From JBCDBL01 sp039183635 (lineage in GTDB: Bacteria > Pseudomonadota > Alphaproteobacteria > Caulobacterales > Parvularculaceae), in the NCBI GenBank assembly GCA_039183635.1, contig JBCDBL010000031.1, positions 1-34,856 on the forward strand: a DNA stretch of 34,856 bases, given 5' to 3'. The stretch's first letter is position 1; every line of letters starts with the position of its first letter. Shown piece by piece: positions 16,212-24,735 of the stretch. The notes beneath the pieces were generated by a model. That model was not told where the DNA came from. It saw only the letters and a list, made by a program, of their open reading frames with translations, and made no database searches. A program made the translations under genes and the position numbers.

Positions 16212-16227
16212 ATCTTTATTTAAAGAT
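16212..16227. promoter_or_regulatory. AT-rich palindrome upstream of the fusion gene
   Basis: ATCTTTATTTAAAGAT has perfectly pairing arms and begins 21 bases before the start codon of the leftward redoxin-fusion gene. It could be an operator or an RNA hairpin covering the leader. Confidence 0.3.
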
Positions 16228-16299
16228 AAATTGTGAAACTTCATCTATAAACAACAAGCAACTTCTGTAAACGACTGAAGGGTTTCGGCGTTTTTGATC

Positions 16300-17274
16300 T
16301 TAAGCGAGGCCGGCGCGGCCTATAGCGAGAAATTTCCCTCGGCGTCGCTTTTTCAAGTCATCCGTAGACAGCGCTTCGAGCTCCTGCAAAGCGGTGTCGA
16401 TAGCGTCGCCAGCCATTTCAATCGCCGCCGGCACGTCGCGATGCGCGCCCCCTAGGGGTTCATCGACAATGTCGTCAATAACGGACAATCCCAAAAGATC
16501 CTGGGCGGTGACCTTCATCGCCTCTGCGGCGTCCGCAGCTTTGCCGGCGTCTTTCCACAGTATGGAGGCGCAGCCTTCCGGCGAAATGACAGAGTAGACA
16601 GAATGCTCGAGCATTAAAACCTTGTCCGCCGATGCAAGCGCCACGGCGCCGCCGGAGCCGCCCTCCCCCATCACAAAGGCGACGATGGGCGTCCCCAGGG
16701 TCAGGCAACGCTCGGTAGACCTGGCGATGGCCTCAGCCTGGCCGCGCTCCTCAGCGCCGACGCCAGGGTAGGCGCCAGGGGTGTCCACAAGCGTTATGAC
16801 CGGCATGTCAAAGCGTTCAGCCATATCCATAAGACGGATCGCCTTGCGATAGCCTTCAGGCCGCGCCATTCCGAAATTGTGGTCAATGCGTGATTGGGTG
16901 TCGGCGCCTTTTTCATGACCGATCACCATGACGGAGCGGCCCCGGAAACGTCCCGGCCCGCCGACAATAGCCTTGTCCTCGGCAAAACCGCGATCGCCGG
17001 CAAGAGGTGTGAAATCTTCGATAAAACCGTTGATGTAGTCCTGGAAATGCGGGCGAGCGGGATGGCGCGCGACCTGGGTCTTCTGCCATCGATCAAGCTT
17101 GCCGTATGTGTCCTTCAAAAGCTGTCCGGCCTTCGCCTCCAACTTGCCGATCTCGTCCTCGACATCGACGGGCGTTTCTCCGTTTTGCATCTGGCGGAGA
17201 TCTTCCACCTTGCCTTCAAGATCTGCAATCGGTTTTTCAAAATCGAGATATGTGCGCATAGCATTCGAACTCAT
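16300..17274 (-). CDS. accA: Acetyl-CoA carboxylase carboxyltransferase subunit alpha
   Basis: A 324-residue subunit that, with AccD, transfers the carboxyl group from biotin to acetyl-CoA to make malonyl-CoA, the first step of fatty acid synthesis. Family landmarks include YLDFEKPIADLEGKVEDL at the N-terminus, FGMARPEGYRKAIRLM, and the crotonase-fold core TLVDTPGAYPGVGAEERGQA followed by GEGGSGGAVALASAD. Homologues often begin at MRTYLDFEKPI, so translation may start at 17259 instead; neither site has a clear Shine-Dalgarno sequence. It lies 57 bases after the LOG-family gene on the same strand. Confidence 0.95.
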   Translation of the reverse strand: MSSNAMRTYLDFEKPIADLEGKVEDLRQMQNGETPVDVEDEIGKLEAKAGQLLKDTYGKLDRWQKTQVARHPARPHFQDYINGFIEDFTPLAGDRGFAEDKAIVGGPGRFRGRSVMVIGHEKGADTQSRIDHNFGMARPEGYRKAIRLMDMAERFDMPVITLVDTPGAYPGVGAEERGQAEAIARSTERCLTLGTPIVAFVMGEGGSGGAVALASADKVLMLEHSVYSVISPEGCASILWKDAGKAADAAEAMKVTAQDLLGLSVIDDIVDEPLGGAHRDVPAAIEMAGDAIDTALQELEALSTDDLKKRRRGKFLAIGRAGLA

Positions 17275-17331
17275 CGTGAGAACTTCAAAAAGAACGTATA
17301 AATCGCATCGCCGGGACGCAAGCTCAAGCGC

Positions 17332-17895
17332 TTAAATGACCCCTTTGACCAAACGCTTCTCCGCCGCGCCGATCACCTCTTCAGGCGATTCCACAACGAC
17401 GATGCAGTCGCGGAACGCAGCCGGCGCAAAACCGCGATCGACGATATGCCCCATAAGATCCAGCAGGGGCGACCAGAAATTATCGATATTGACGACGATC
17501 ACGGGCTTGCGATGCAAATCAAGGCGCGCCCAACTCAAAGTCTCAATCACCTCTTCCAAGGTGCCGATCCCCCCCGGCAAGGCGCAAAAAGCGTCCGCCT
17601 CGTCGAACATCAGCATTTTGCGCTCGTGCATCGTGGTGACGACCTGGTGATTGATCCCCTCCACAAGGCCTTCTTTTTGCAGCAAAAATTCGGGTATGAC
17701 GCCAAAGACATCGCCGCCGGCGTCGCGGACCGTGCGGGCGGTCTCCCCCATAAGCCCCATACCGCCGCCGCCGTAAACCAGGCGCACGCCGCGCCGCGCC
17801 ATATCGGCCCCGAGCGTGCAGGCCGCCTCTTTAAATCGGCGATCGTCCCCTGGAGAGGACCCGCAGTAGACGCAGAGCGATTTTAGTGCAGACAT
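17332..17895 (-). CDS. LOG-family nucleoside monophosphate phosphoribohydrolase
   Basis: A 187-residue Rossmann-fold protein of the TIGR00730/LOG group. It has CVYCGSSPG at the N-terminus, YGGGGMGLMGETA, and the signature PGGIGTLEE near residue 105. LOG proteins cleave nucleoside 5'-monophosphates to free base and ribose 5-phosphate; plant and some bacterial members release active cytokinins. In most bacteria the physiological role is unclear. It is upstream of accA on the same strand and may be co-transcribed with it. Confidence 0.85.
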   Translation of the reverse strand: MSALKSLCVYCGSSPGDDRRFKEAACTLGADMARRGVRLVYGGGGMGLMGETARTVRDAGGDVFGVIPEFLLQKEGLVEGINHQVVTTMHERKMLMFDEADAFCALPGGIGTLEEVIETLSWARLDLHRKPVIVVNIDNFWSPLLDLMGHIVDRGFAPAAFRDCIVVVESPEEVIGAAEKRLVKGVI

Positions 17896-18014
17896 TCAGG
17901 TCCCTTCGGCTTGTCCGGTTCGAAACGACGCTTCGACGTTACACGCCGCGCGTTTTATGTTAACTCGTATTTCGAGCTAAGTTTAGGCGTGTTTCCTCAA
18001 GGAGAAGTTAGCCC

Positions 18015-18968
18015 GTGCGCATTCTGTTGCTGGCCGCCGCCATCCTCGCCATTGCATACGGGGCTTTCCGCTTCGCAGAACAATATGGCGGCCTCGACCG
18101 TCCCGAAGAAACGGCAACCGCGACCGAGGAGGCCGCCGAGGACGCAGAAATTGCGACCACGGAGCCGCCATCTTTTGACATTGTGCGAGTCGACCGGTCT
18201 GGCCAAGCTGTTATCGCAGGACGGGCGGCCCCGGGGGCATCCGTCACCCTCTATTCAGATGGCGCGCCCATCGCCGAAACCGTCGCCGATGCGCGCGGGG
18301 AATGGGTCGTGGTGGTTGAAACGCCTTTAAAAGAGGGCGCGCAGGAACTCACCCTGTCTATGACGACGCCGGACGGCCTTACGATCGCATCCGAACAGAC
18401 CGTCGTAATTACGGCGCCAGAGCGGCCGGATGAAAAACCGCTCGTCGTACTTGGCGAGCCTGGCGGGGCGAGCCGCATTTTGCAAAGCCCGACGGACCCC
18501 GACGAGGACCTTGGTCCCCTCGCCCTCGAAGCTATCGATTATGACGAGGCCGGCAGCGTAATTTTCTCAGGCCGCGCAACGCCGGGCACGACGGTACGGG
18601 TCATCGCCAACGGACAGCTTGTCGGCGAAACCGTTGCAGACGAAGCCGGTCGATGGAGCCTCTCACCGCCGACGGTGCTGTTGCCGCCTGGGATTTACAC
18701 GCTCCAAATCGATATGATCGAAGCGGACGGCAGGGTGTCCGCTGTTATCGAACTTCCATTCGAGCGGGCGGCGATCGAAGATCTTGAATTCACCGACGGC
18801 TCCGTCATTGTTCAGCCCGGCAACAGCCTGTGGCGCATCGCCCGGCGCCTTTACGGACGCGGCGTCCAGTACACAGTGATTTACGAGGCGAATAAAAGCC
18901 AGATCCGCGATCCGGACCTTATCTACCCTGGCCAGGTTTTGGCGACGCCGGAGGCCGAAGTGCAATAG
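18015..18968 (+). CDS. Exported LysM-domain protein
   Basis: A 317-residue protein with a GTG start (AAGGAG lies 10 bases before it). Residues 1-20 form a hydrophobic signal or anchor, followed by an acidic Glu/Ala/Thr linker (to about 53). Two beta-rich Ig-like repeats follow: each has a GRA-PG-T/SV core followed by GEWVV or GRWSL (about 55-130 and 170-245). The C-terminus is a LysM domain (about 265-313) with VQPGNSLWRIARRLYGRG and YPGQVL, which binds peptidoglycan. This architecture is common in alphaproteobacteria and suggests an envelope-anchored structural or scaffold role. No enzymatic domain is visible. Confidence 0.8.
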   Translation: MRILLLAAAILAIAYGAFRFAEQYGGLDRPEETATATEEAAEDAEIATTEPPSFDIVRVDRSGQAVIAGRAAPGASVTLYSDGAPIAETVADARGEWVVVVETPLKEGAQELTLSMTTPDGLTIASEQTVVITAPERPDEKPLVVLGEPGGASRILQSPTDPDEDLGPLALEAIDYDEAGSVIFSGRATPGTTVRVIANGQLVGETVADEAGRWSLSPPTVLLPPGIYTLQIDMIEADGRVSAVIELPFERAAIEDLEFTDGSVIVQPGNSLWRIARRLYGRGVQYTVIYEANKSQIRDPDLIYPGQVLATPEAEVQ

Positions 18969-19014
18969 AGCGCCAGCCATCGTAACCGCCAAAAAGATCT
19001 TCGTTTACGCCGTT

Positions 19015-19035
19015 TTAACCATAAGTGTTGGTTAA
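19015..19035 (+). promoter_or_regulatory. Inverted repeat TTAACCA-N7-TGGTTAA
   Basis: Two perfect 7-base arms separated by seven bases end 25 bases before the start of the small membrane protein gene. TTAACCAT resembles a CtrA half-site, but the TTAA-to-TTAA spacing is 13, not the canonical 7. A dimeric repressor site is equally possible. Confidence 0.4.
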
Positions 19036-19060
19036 TATGCCCGCGAACGGAGGTCAGGGC

Positions 19061-19393
19061 ATGGAAGACCTGAATTACATCGTGGGCATGGGCTTCACCT
19101 CGGCGGACGGCATACGCGCCGTCATCATCGCTCTTATCGTCTCCCAGATGATGCAGAAATACGCCCAGGTTTGGACCTATACAGGTATCGCATTCGGTTT
19201 CGACCGTATGCTTCCGTTTCTCCTCATGATCACCGACGGTCGGGACCTTGGATATGTCGGGGACCGGTTCTGGGATATGGTTATGGGCATGCCGGAGGAC
19301 CTCGGCGTGTTGTCTATCCGTTTCATGGGCATGATGATTATCATCAGCCTCGGCTTCGCCGGCCGGTCAGCCATTCACCAGCGTTTCGCCTAA
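19061..19393 (+). CDS. Small membrane protein of unknown function
   Basis: A 110-residue protein that I do not recognise. It starts at ATG 19061, chosen because GGAGG lies six bases upstream; two upstream in-frame starts lack this. It is methionine-rich, with hydrophobic segments near residues 16-33, 45-60 and 90-103 (IRFMGMMIIISLGFAG), and charged loops between. It follows the LysM gene after 92 bases and has its own palindromic site upstream, so it may be independently regulated. A hairpin with a long T-run follows its stop. Confidence 0.6.
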   Translation: MEDLNYIVGMGFTSADGIRAVIIALIVSQMMQKYAQVWTYTGIAFGFDRMLPFLLMITDGRDLGYVGDRFWDMVMGMPEDLGVLSIRFMGMMIIISLGFAGRSAIHQRFA

Positions 19394-19447
19394 AGCGTCT
19401 CTTCTTCAATCGGAATCAGGCAGACGCTTTAAGTCTTTGTTTTTTTT
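19392..19447 (+). terminator. Terminator after the small membrane protein gene
   Basis: AAAGCGTCT (19392-19400) pairs perfectly with AGACGCTTT (19422-19430) and is followed by AAGTCTTTG and a run of eight T. The left arm overlaps the stop codon of the gene. Confidence 0.65.
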
Positions 19448-19448
19448 C

Positions 19449-19540
19449 GCATTTCCGGACGGCCAACCGTACACACTTGGCCTGGAAATGCTTTAAAGCG
19501 CTTTGCGGCGACGTGTGTGCGGTTCGCCTGGAAAAGCTTT
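19449..19540. repeat. Diverged copy and inverted part-copy of the 44-base palindrome
   Basis: Copy 4 (19449-19491) has arms GCATTTCC/GGAAATGC and GGCCAA/TTGGCC around CCGTACACAC. Relative to the copies at 97-252, both arms of both stems changed together so that pairing is kept. Next to it, 19495-19540 holds a reversed part-copy: the loop appears as GTGTGTGCG and the inner arms as GGCGA/TCGCC, with outer arms AAAGC/GCTTT. The cluster lies between convergent genes. Confidence 0.75.
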
Positions 19541-19544
19541 AAAT

Positions 19545-21110
19545 TCAAGACGTTTGCATTACCTTATATACGGCGCGCCCGGCGATCGCGACGCCGCCGA
19601 TGAGAAAAATGACGCCCGCGACAGGATACCCCAGGGCCGACAACTGCGCGCCGTCGATGAAGCATGTCGCCCCCTCGAAGCTGTAGGTTTTTTGCGCGCC
19701 GAACTTGCCGGCGCACCCTGAAAACATCGAAATCTGCAGCGTCCAGGCGTAGGCGGCGAACGCAGCGCAATAGGCGGCGAGCCAAGGCGCGATCCGCGAG
19801 TGGCAATATCCCCAGGCGACGGCGAGCGATACCGCTGGAGCCAGAATATGCAGATACCAGCCCGGCGTCCCGCCGATTTGCCCGGCGGCGATACGAGAGA
19901 GTAAGTGAAAAACGAGCCCGGCGACCATGGGTGCGGCGATAAACAAAGGCGCCTGCGCTTGCGTCGGCAATCGTCGCCAATCGATCGCCCACCTTAACAG
20001 CGTCAAGGCGAGGATAAGGATAGGTCCCAAAGTTAAGATCCGCATAGGCCGCGCCAGGGACCATGTGCCTGTCCATGTAAAACTCGCAATGATCGAGGCG
20101 ATGCCATAGGAAAAATCGTATAGGGCGAAATTAGAGATGAGACGTGTTATGAAAGCGCCGTCCTGATTAAGCTGAACGAATTCGTCGCCGCCGGTGAAAT
20201 CGCCGACACTCAAAAATTTGTAGACGTACCACCCGCCGCCGATCACTGCGGCCGTCGCACCGGTGATGAAGGGAGCGGAGAGCCCTTTGACAATGTCCGA
20301 CTGAAAATCTCCCGAACGCCATGACTGCCATAGAAGATACGCGACAACCCCGGCCGTGATCGGCAAGAAGAACGCCTTCGTCCAAAGACCGACGCCGAGG
20401 GCCGCTCCCAATGCAACAGCACGCCGCCTCCCCCCTTCATCCATACGCAAAAGAAATGTCCACGCAACGCCCATGGCCAAAAGGCACAGGCTGTCATTGC
20501 CGAGACGCGCCATCTCTGGAAAAAACTGCGGAAAAAAGAAGGGCCAGGCGGCAAGCGCCATACCGCCCCCAAGAACGGCGCCGAACTTCTTATACGTCGC
20601 TTCCACAGCGATGGCGAAGCCCGCGAAAGCCATGACCCAACTGGCCAGACGCAACACGAGAAACATCTGCACCCAGTCAGCGCCCGCAAAAAGCATACGC
20701 AACGGCGTCAGAATAATGTAATAAAGCGGCGGATGCTGCGCCTGCCAGTTGTTTTCTGTGGTCGGAGAAAAATTCGATGGCGGCGCGACATCCTTGGGTC
20801 CAATGGGCGCCGAAGCGTCAAAGTCGCGATAGTTCACGCCCTTAACGTCTTCAAACGGCGGCAAACTTGTATAAGGAAAAGGACCGGGATAATCGCGCAC
20901 CGCCCGGTCCACCGCATCCTGGCCATATACGGGTATGCGCCCTTCATAGGCGATGAAGGTTATCGACGACCAATGTGCGGTCTCATCGAACCCCTCGAAC
21001 GGCGGCAAAAAACAGACATGGGCGATACCGATGAGAAAGATCGCCAGCAACAAAAGACGCCGCGGCGTCTGAAGAACGCTGCGGACCGCATTACGGGTGA
21101 ATGTCTTCAT
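19545..21110 (-). CDS. Polytopic membrane glycosyltransferase-like protein
   Basis: A 521-residue protein with about ten membrane segments. The first large periplasmic loop carries PPFEGFDETAHW (about residues 36-47) and, further on, QAQHPPLYYIILTP. An acidic DE motif after the first helix and an HPPLYY motif are typical of GT-C fold enzymes of the GT39/ArnT or DUF2142 type, which transfer sugars from polyprenyl-phosphate donors outside the inner membrane. It begins ten bases after phoB on the same strand, so it is probably the last gene of the phosphate operon. The acceptor cannot be inferred. Confidence 0.65.
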   Translation of the reverse strand: MKTFTRNAVRSVLQTPRRLLLLAIFLIGIAHVCFLPPFEGFDETAHWSSITFIAYEGRIPVYGQDAVDRAVRDYPGPFPYTSLPPFEDVKGVNYRDFDASAPIGPKDVAPPSNFSPTTENNWQAQHPPLYYIILTPLRMLFAGADWVQMFLVLRLASWVMAFAGFAIAVEATYKKFGAVLGGGMALAAWPFFFPQFFPEMARLGNDSLCLLAMGVAWTFLLRMDEGGRRRAVALGAALGVGLWTKAFFLPITAGVVAYLLWQSWRSGDFQSDIVKGLSAPFITGATAAVIGGGWYVYKFLSVGDFTGGDEFVQLNQDGAFITRLISNFALYDFSYGIASIIASFTWTGTWSLARPMRILTLGPILILALTLLRWAIDWRRLPTQAQAPLFIAAPMVAGLVFHLLSRIAAGQIGGTPGWYLHILAPAVSLAVAWGYCHSRIAPWLAAYCAAFAAYAWTLQISMFSGCAGKFGAQKTYSFEGATCFIDGAQLSALGYPVAGVIFLIGGVAIAGRAVYKVMQTS

Positions 21111-21120
21111 CTTTTGAATG

Positions 21121-21810
21121 TTACGACGCGTCCAAAGCGTAGCCGGCCGACCGCACGGTGCGAATTAAGTCGCCATCGCCAGTCTTGTTAAGCGCCTTGC
21201 GCAAACGACCGATATGAACATCGACGGTGCGCGCCTCGACAAATACATCCGATCCCCAAACAGCGTTCAAAAGCTGCTCCCGGCTGAACACGCGTCCAGG
21301 ATGCTGGATCAAATGATCGAGAAGACGGAACTCCGTCGGCCCGAGATGCACTTCAGCGCCGTTGCGTTTGACCCGGTGCGCCGCGCGATCAAGGATCACG
21401 TCGCCATACGCCACGGCGTCCTCCAGCAGCGCCGGACGGATGCGGCGCAAAACCGCCCGAATTCGCGCCACCAGCTCCACCATAGAGAACGGTTTCGACA
21501 GATAATCGTCAGCGCCGGTGTCAAGTCCGCGTATACGATCCGTTTCTTCCGTACGCGCCGTCAACATGATGATTGGCGTATTGCGCGTTTCGGAGCGCGA
21601 GCGAATACGCCGACACACCTCAATACCAGACAGTTTCGGGAGCATCCAATCGAGAACGACGAGATCCGGCGCGTCTTCCTCCACGCGCAGAACGCCCTCT
21701 TCCCCATCCGAGGCGACAATCACCTCAAAGCCTTCTTTGGTAAGATTATACTCAAGAAGCGTCGCCAGGGACGCCTCATCTTCAACGATCAGAATTAGCG
21801 GCTTAGACAT
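21121..21810 (-). CDS. phoB: Phosphate regulon response regulator PhoB
   Basis: A 229-residue OmpR/PhoB-type regulator. The receiver domain (1-120) has ILIVEDEASL with the acidic pocket, the phosphoacceptor Asp in LVVLDWMLP, and GADDYLSKPFSMVEL. The winged-helix DNA-binding domain (about 130-229) has LGPTEFRLLDHLIQHPGRVF and DVHIGRLRKAL. Phosphorylated by PhoR when phosphate is low, it activates Pho-box promoters. It follows phoU after 27 bases. Confidence 0.95.
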   Translation of the reverse strand: MSKPLILIVEDEASLATLLEYNLTKEGFEVIVASDGEEGVLRVEEDAPDLVVLDWMLPKLSGIEVCRRIRSRSETRNTPIIMLTARTEETDRIRGLDTGADDYLSKPFSMVELVARIRAVLRRIRPALLEDAVAYGDVILDRAAHRVKRNGAEVHLGPTEFRLLDHLIQHPGRVFSREQLLNAVWGSDVFVEARTVDVHIGRLRKALNKTGDGDLIRTVRSAGYALDAS

Positions 21811-21837
21811 AGGCTCGTATTCTCCGCATCAAACGTT

Positions 21838-22581
21838 CTAAGGTTGCTCTTTGTCTTCAGGGTCCGGCGCCTTATCATCAGGCTTCGGCACTGTGGTCAG
21901 GCTGGTGACGTCCCCCTTGGGACGCAGCTCGTCGAGATACTCTCCGACCAGTAAAAAATGGACGCTTTCGGCGATGTTCGTTGCATGGTCGCCGACACGC
22001 TCGAAATTCTTGGCCACAAAGGCGAGCTGTGTGCAGGCGTTCACTGCAGACGCATCCTCCATCATGGCGGATAGAATTTCGGCGAACAGCGAGTTGTAAA
22101 GCTCGTCGATTTCATCGTCTGCGCCCCAAACGGACTTGGCCTGGGCCACATTGCGCTGAGCGTAGGCGTTCAAAACATCAGATACGCGCATAAGAGAAAT
22201 ACGACCCATACGGATTACACCGTTTAGAGCGCGCAGCGGCTCCTGTTGGCTGATGACGAGGGCGCGTTTGGCGATGTTTTTTGCAAGATCCCCGATCCGC
22301 TCCAGCTCATGGGCGATTTTCATGGCGCAGACTGTCTCGCGCAGGTCAATCGCCACAGGCTGACGCAAGGCGAGGAGGTTCATAACATCCGCCTCGATTT
22401 CATGGTTGTAGACGTCGATCCTCGCGTCCAGGTCAATCACCTTCCGCGCCAGGGCGAGGTCCCGTCGGGCGACGGCGTCCATCACATCGGACAGCTGGGC
22501 CTCCACAAGGCCGCCCATCTGGGTCACGCTTGACGACAATGTTTCAAGCTCGCTGGCGTAAGATGTGACGATATGCGTCAT
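21838..22581 (-). CDS. phoU: Phosphate signalling protein PhoU
   Basis: A 247-residue, all-helical protein with the two-fold PhoU repeat. Metal-binding acidic motifs include IGDLAKNIAKRA in the first half and VGDHATNIAESVHFL in the second. PhoU links the Pst transporter to PhoR and keeps the Pho regulon off when phosphate is plentiful. A proline/acid-rich C-terminal extension follows residue 225. It is 12 bases after pstB. Confidence 0.95.
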   Translation of the reverse strand: MTHIVTSYASELETLSSSVTQMGGLVEAQLSDVMDAVARRDLALARKVIDLDARIDVYNHEIEADVMNLLALRQPVAIDLRETVCAMKIAHELERIGDLAKNIAKRALVISQQEPLRALNGVIRMGRISLMRVSDVLNAYAQRNVAQAKSVWGADDEIDELYNSLFAEILSAMMEDASAVNACTQLAFVAKNFERVGDHATNIAESVHFLLVGEYLDELRPKGDVTSLTTVPKPDDKAPDPEDKEQP

Positions 22582-22593
22582 GACGAACGTTCC

Positions 22594-23445
22594 TTACCCG
22601 AACCGACCGGTAATGTAGTCTTGGGTGCGGGGATCGTCCGGATTAGTGAACACCCGCGTTGTTTCACCATACTCCACCAATTCGCCCATATTAAAGAACG
22701 CCGTTTGTTTCGAAACGCGCGCGGCCTGGGCCATGGAGTGGGTGACGATGATGATGCAGTACTGACGGCTGATTTCATCAATCAGCTCCTCAATACGCGC
22801 TGTCGCGATCGGGTCCAGCGCCGAACACGGCTCATCCATCAAAATCACTTCCGGATGAATGGCGATCGCCCTGGCGATGACAAGGCGTTGCTGCTGGCCG
22901 CCGGACAGGCTGGTGGCCGGCATGGCGAGGCGATCTTTCACCTCCTCCCACAATCCGGCGCGCCGCAGCGCATCCTCGACAATCCCGTCCAGAGCCGAGG
23001 CGCTCTCTGCAAGGCCATGAATCCGCGGGCCGTAGGCGACATTGTCATAGATGGATTTCGGGAACGGATTGGGCTTTTGGAACACCATGCCCACCCGGGC
23101 GCGCAATTGCACAGGATCGACGGTCTTGTCGTAAACGTTCTGTCCGTCAATAAGAATGCGGCCGGTCACGCGTGCGCCCTCTATCGTGTCGTTCATCCTG
23201 TTCAGCACGCGCAGAAAAGTCGTCTTGCCGCACCCGGACGGGCCAATCAGCGCCGTCACGGAACGGTCGTAAATCTTTAATGTGACATTTTTTATCGCGT
23301 GATTGCGCCCATAGTGGACATTCACGCCGCTGCAATCGAATTTTGCAGGGGCGCTCGCCTGTTCCGGAAGCTCACGGGCCGCCGCCGATTTCCCCGCAGC
23401 GTCGCCGGCAGGCTCCAAAACATCAATGCTTTCAACGTGCGTCAT
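22594..23445 (-). CDS. pstB: Phosphate ABC transporter ATP-binding protein PstB
   Basis: A 283-residue ATPase on the cytoplasmic face of the Pst transporter. It has Walker A GPSGCGKTTFLR (about residues 72-83), the ABC signature LSGGQQQRLVIARA, Walker B VILMDEPCSALD, and a switch histidine in IIIVTHSM. An N-terminal extension of about 30 residues precedes the conserved core. It lies between pstA (nine bases) and phoU. Confidence 0.96.
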   Translation of the reverse strand: MTHVESIDVLEPAGDAAGKSAAARELPEQASAPAKFDCSGVNVHYGRNHAIKNVTLKIYDRSVTALIGPSGCGKTTFLRVLNRMNDTIEGARVTGRILIDGQNVYDKTVDPVQLRARVGMVFQKPNPFPKSIYDNVAYGPRIHGLAESASALDGIVEDALRRAGLWEEVKDRLAMPATSLSGGQQQRLVIARAIAIHPEVILMDEPCSALDPIATARIEELIDEISRQYCIIIVTHSMAQAARVSKQTAFFNMGELVEYGETTRVFTNPDDPRTQDYITGRFG

Positions 23446-23454
23446 GGTTAACGA

Positions 23455-24735
23455 TCATCCGTTTCGTTGGAACCGTCTGCGAAGCAAGATCGCAGCCAAA
23501 TTTATAAAGATCAAAAAGCCAAGCAACACAATGATCGCAGCGGAGGCGCGCTCCTCCCAGGCTCTTTCCGGGCTGTCGGACCATAGAAAAATCTGAACCG
23601 GCAAAACGGTGGCCGGAGAGGTGAAGTCGCTCGGCGCCTGGGTGACGAAGGCCACCATGCCGATCATCAATAGCGGCGCGGTTTCGCCAAGGGCCTGGGC
23701 CATGCCGATGATGGAGCCGGTCATGACCCCGGGCGCGGCCATGGGCAGAACATGGTGGGTCGTGGCCTGGAGCGGCGATGCGCCAAGGGCGAGCGCCCCT
23801 TCCCGCACCGATGGCGGGACGGCCTTTAAGGCCGCACGCGTTGCGATAATCACCGTCGGCAACGTCATGAGGGCGAGCACCATGCCGCCCACCAGAGGCG
23901 CGGACCTCGGCATGCCGAAGGCGTTCAAAAACACGGCAAGGCCCAAAAGACCGAAAATAACCGACGGCACCGCGGCGAGGTTGTTGATGTTCACCTCAAT
24001 CAGCGCGGTGAGGCGGTTTTTCGGAGCGAACTCCTCAAGATAGACCGCCGCCCCGACGCCGATAGGCACGGCGAGCACAAAAGTCACCAACAAGGCGAGC
24101 GCCGAGCCCGCCGCAGCGCCGGCGATGCCGGCAAGCTCCGGGTCGCGACTGTCGCCCCTTGTGAAGAAAATCGTGTTGAACTTTCGCTTAATCTCACCGG
24201 TGACGACCAACGCGTCGGCCCAGGCGATCTGCCGGTCGTTCACCCGGCGCAACGCCTCCGGCGCGGCGCGGTCGATGCGTCCCTTCAACAGCTGATCGAT
24301 ATCGTCCGACGTCGGTGCGGCGATGGCGATCGTCCGGCCGATAAGATCGGGATTGCGGACAACCCTCGTGCGGATCTCATCCGCCGCCCCGGACATGGAG
24401 ACGAGGCTGTAGAGCGCCCGTCGATCGCTGCGACTGACGGCTTGGGGAAAACGCGCCTCCATCGCCTGCTGAACGAGACGTCGGTAATTGGCCTTGCGCA
24501 AGCTCGCCTCATCCCGCGCCCCGTCCGGGCTCACGACCTCAGGCGCGACAACGACGTTTAGTATCATGAAATGCTGAGAGAAGGCGCTCACCCCGGAGCC
24601 GAGAACGCTGAGCAGCAGCCACAACAGCGCGCCCAACGCCGCCAGCACGGCGCCGACCCCTAAAGCCTCAAAGACCGCGTCGCGCCGTTTGCGACGCCTT
24701 AAGCGCTTCAACACCCAATCGTCCGCCTTAGTCAT
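23455..24735 (-). CDS. pstA: Phosphate ABC transporter permease PstA
   Basis: A 426-residue inner-membrane permease. The C-terminal half (about 215-415) is the standard six-helix transport domain, with the EAA-like segment LKAVPPSVREGALALGASPLQ coupling to PstB (shown here in part). The N-terminal half has one membrane segment and a periplasmic region of about 130 residues (DUF3333-like), as in other alphaproteobacterial PstA proteins and unlike the roughly 296-residue E. coli form. The start codon lies inside the end of pstC (8-base overlap), indicating coupling. Confidence 0.92.
   Translation of the reverse strand: MTKADDWVLKRLRRRKRRDAVFEALGVGAVLAALGALLWLLLSVLGSGVSAFSQHFMILNVVVAPEVVSPDGARDEASLRKANYRRLVQQAMEARFPQAVSRSDRRALYSLVSMSGAADEIRTRVVRNPDLIGRTIAIAAPTSDDIDQLLKGRIDRAAPEALRRVNDRQIAWADALVVTGEIKRKFNTIFFTRGDSRDPELAGIAGAAAGSALALLVTFVLAVPIGVGAAVYLEEFAPKNRLTALIEVNINNLAAVPSVIFGLLGLAVFLNAFGMPRSAPLVGGMVLALMTLPTVIIATRAALKAVPPSVREGALALGASPLQATTHHVLPMAAPGVMTGSIIGMAQALGETAPLLMIGMVAFVTQAPSDFTSPATVLPVQIFLWSDSPERAWEERASAAIIVLLGFLIFINLAAILLRRRFQRNG

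Noticed and set aside
19015..19035. Canonical CtrA site
   Set aside because: The TTAA elements are 13 bases apart and inverted, unlike TTAA-N7-TTAA; kept only as an unspecified operator candidate.
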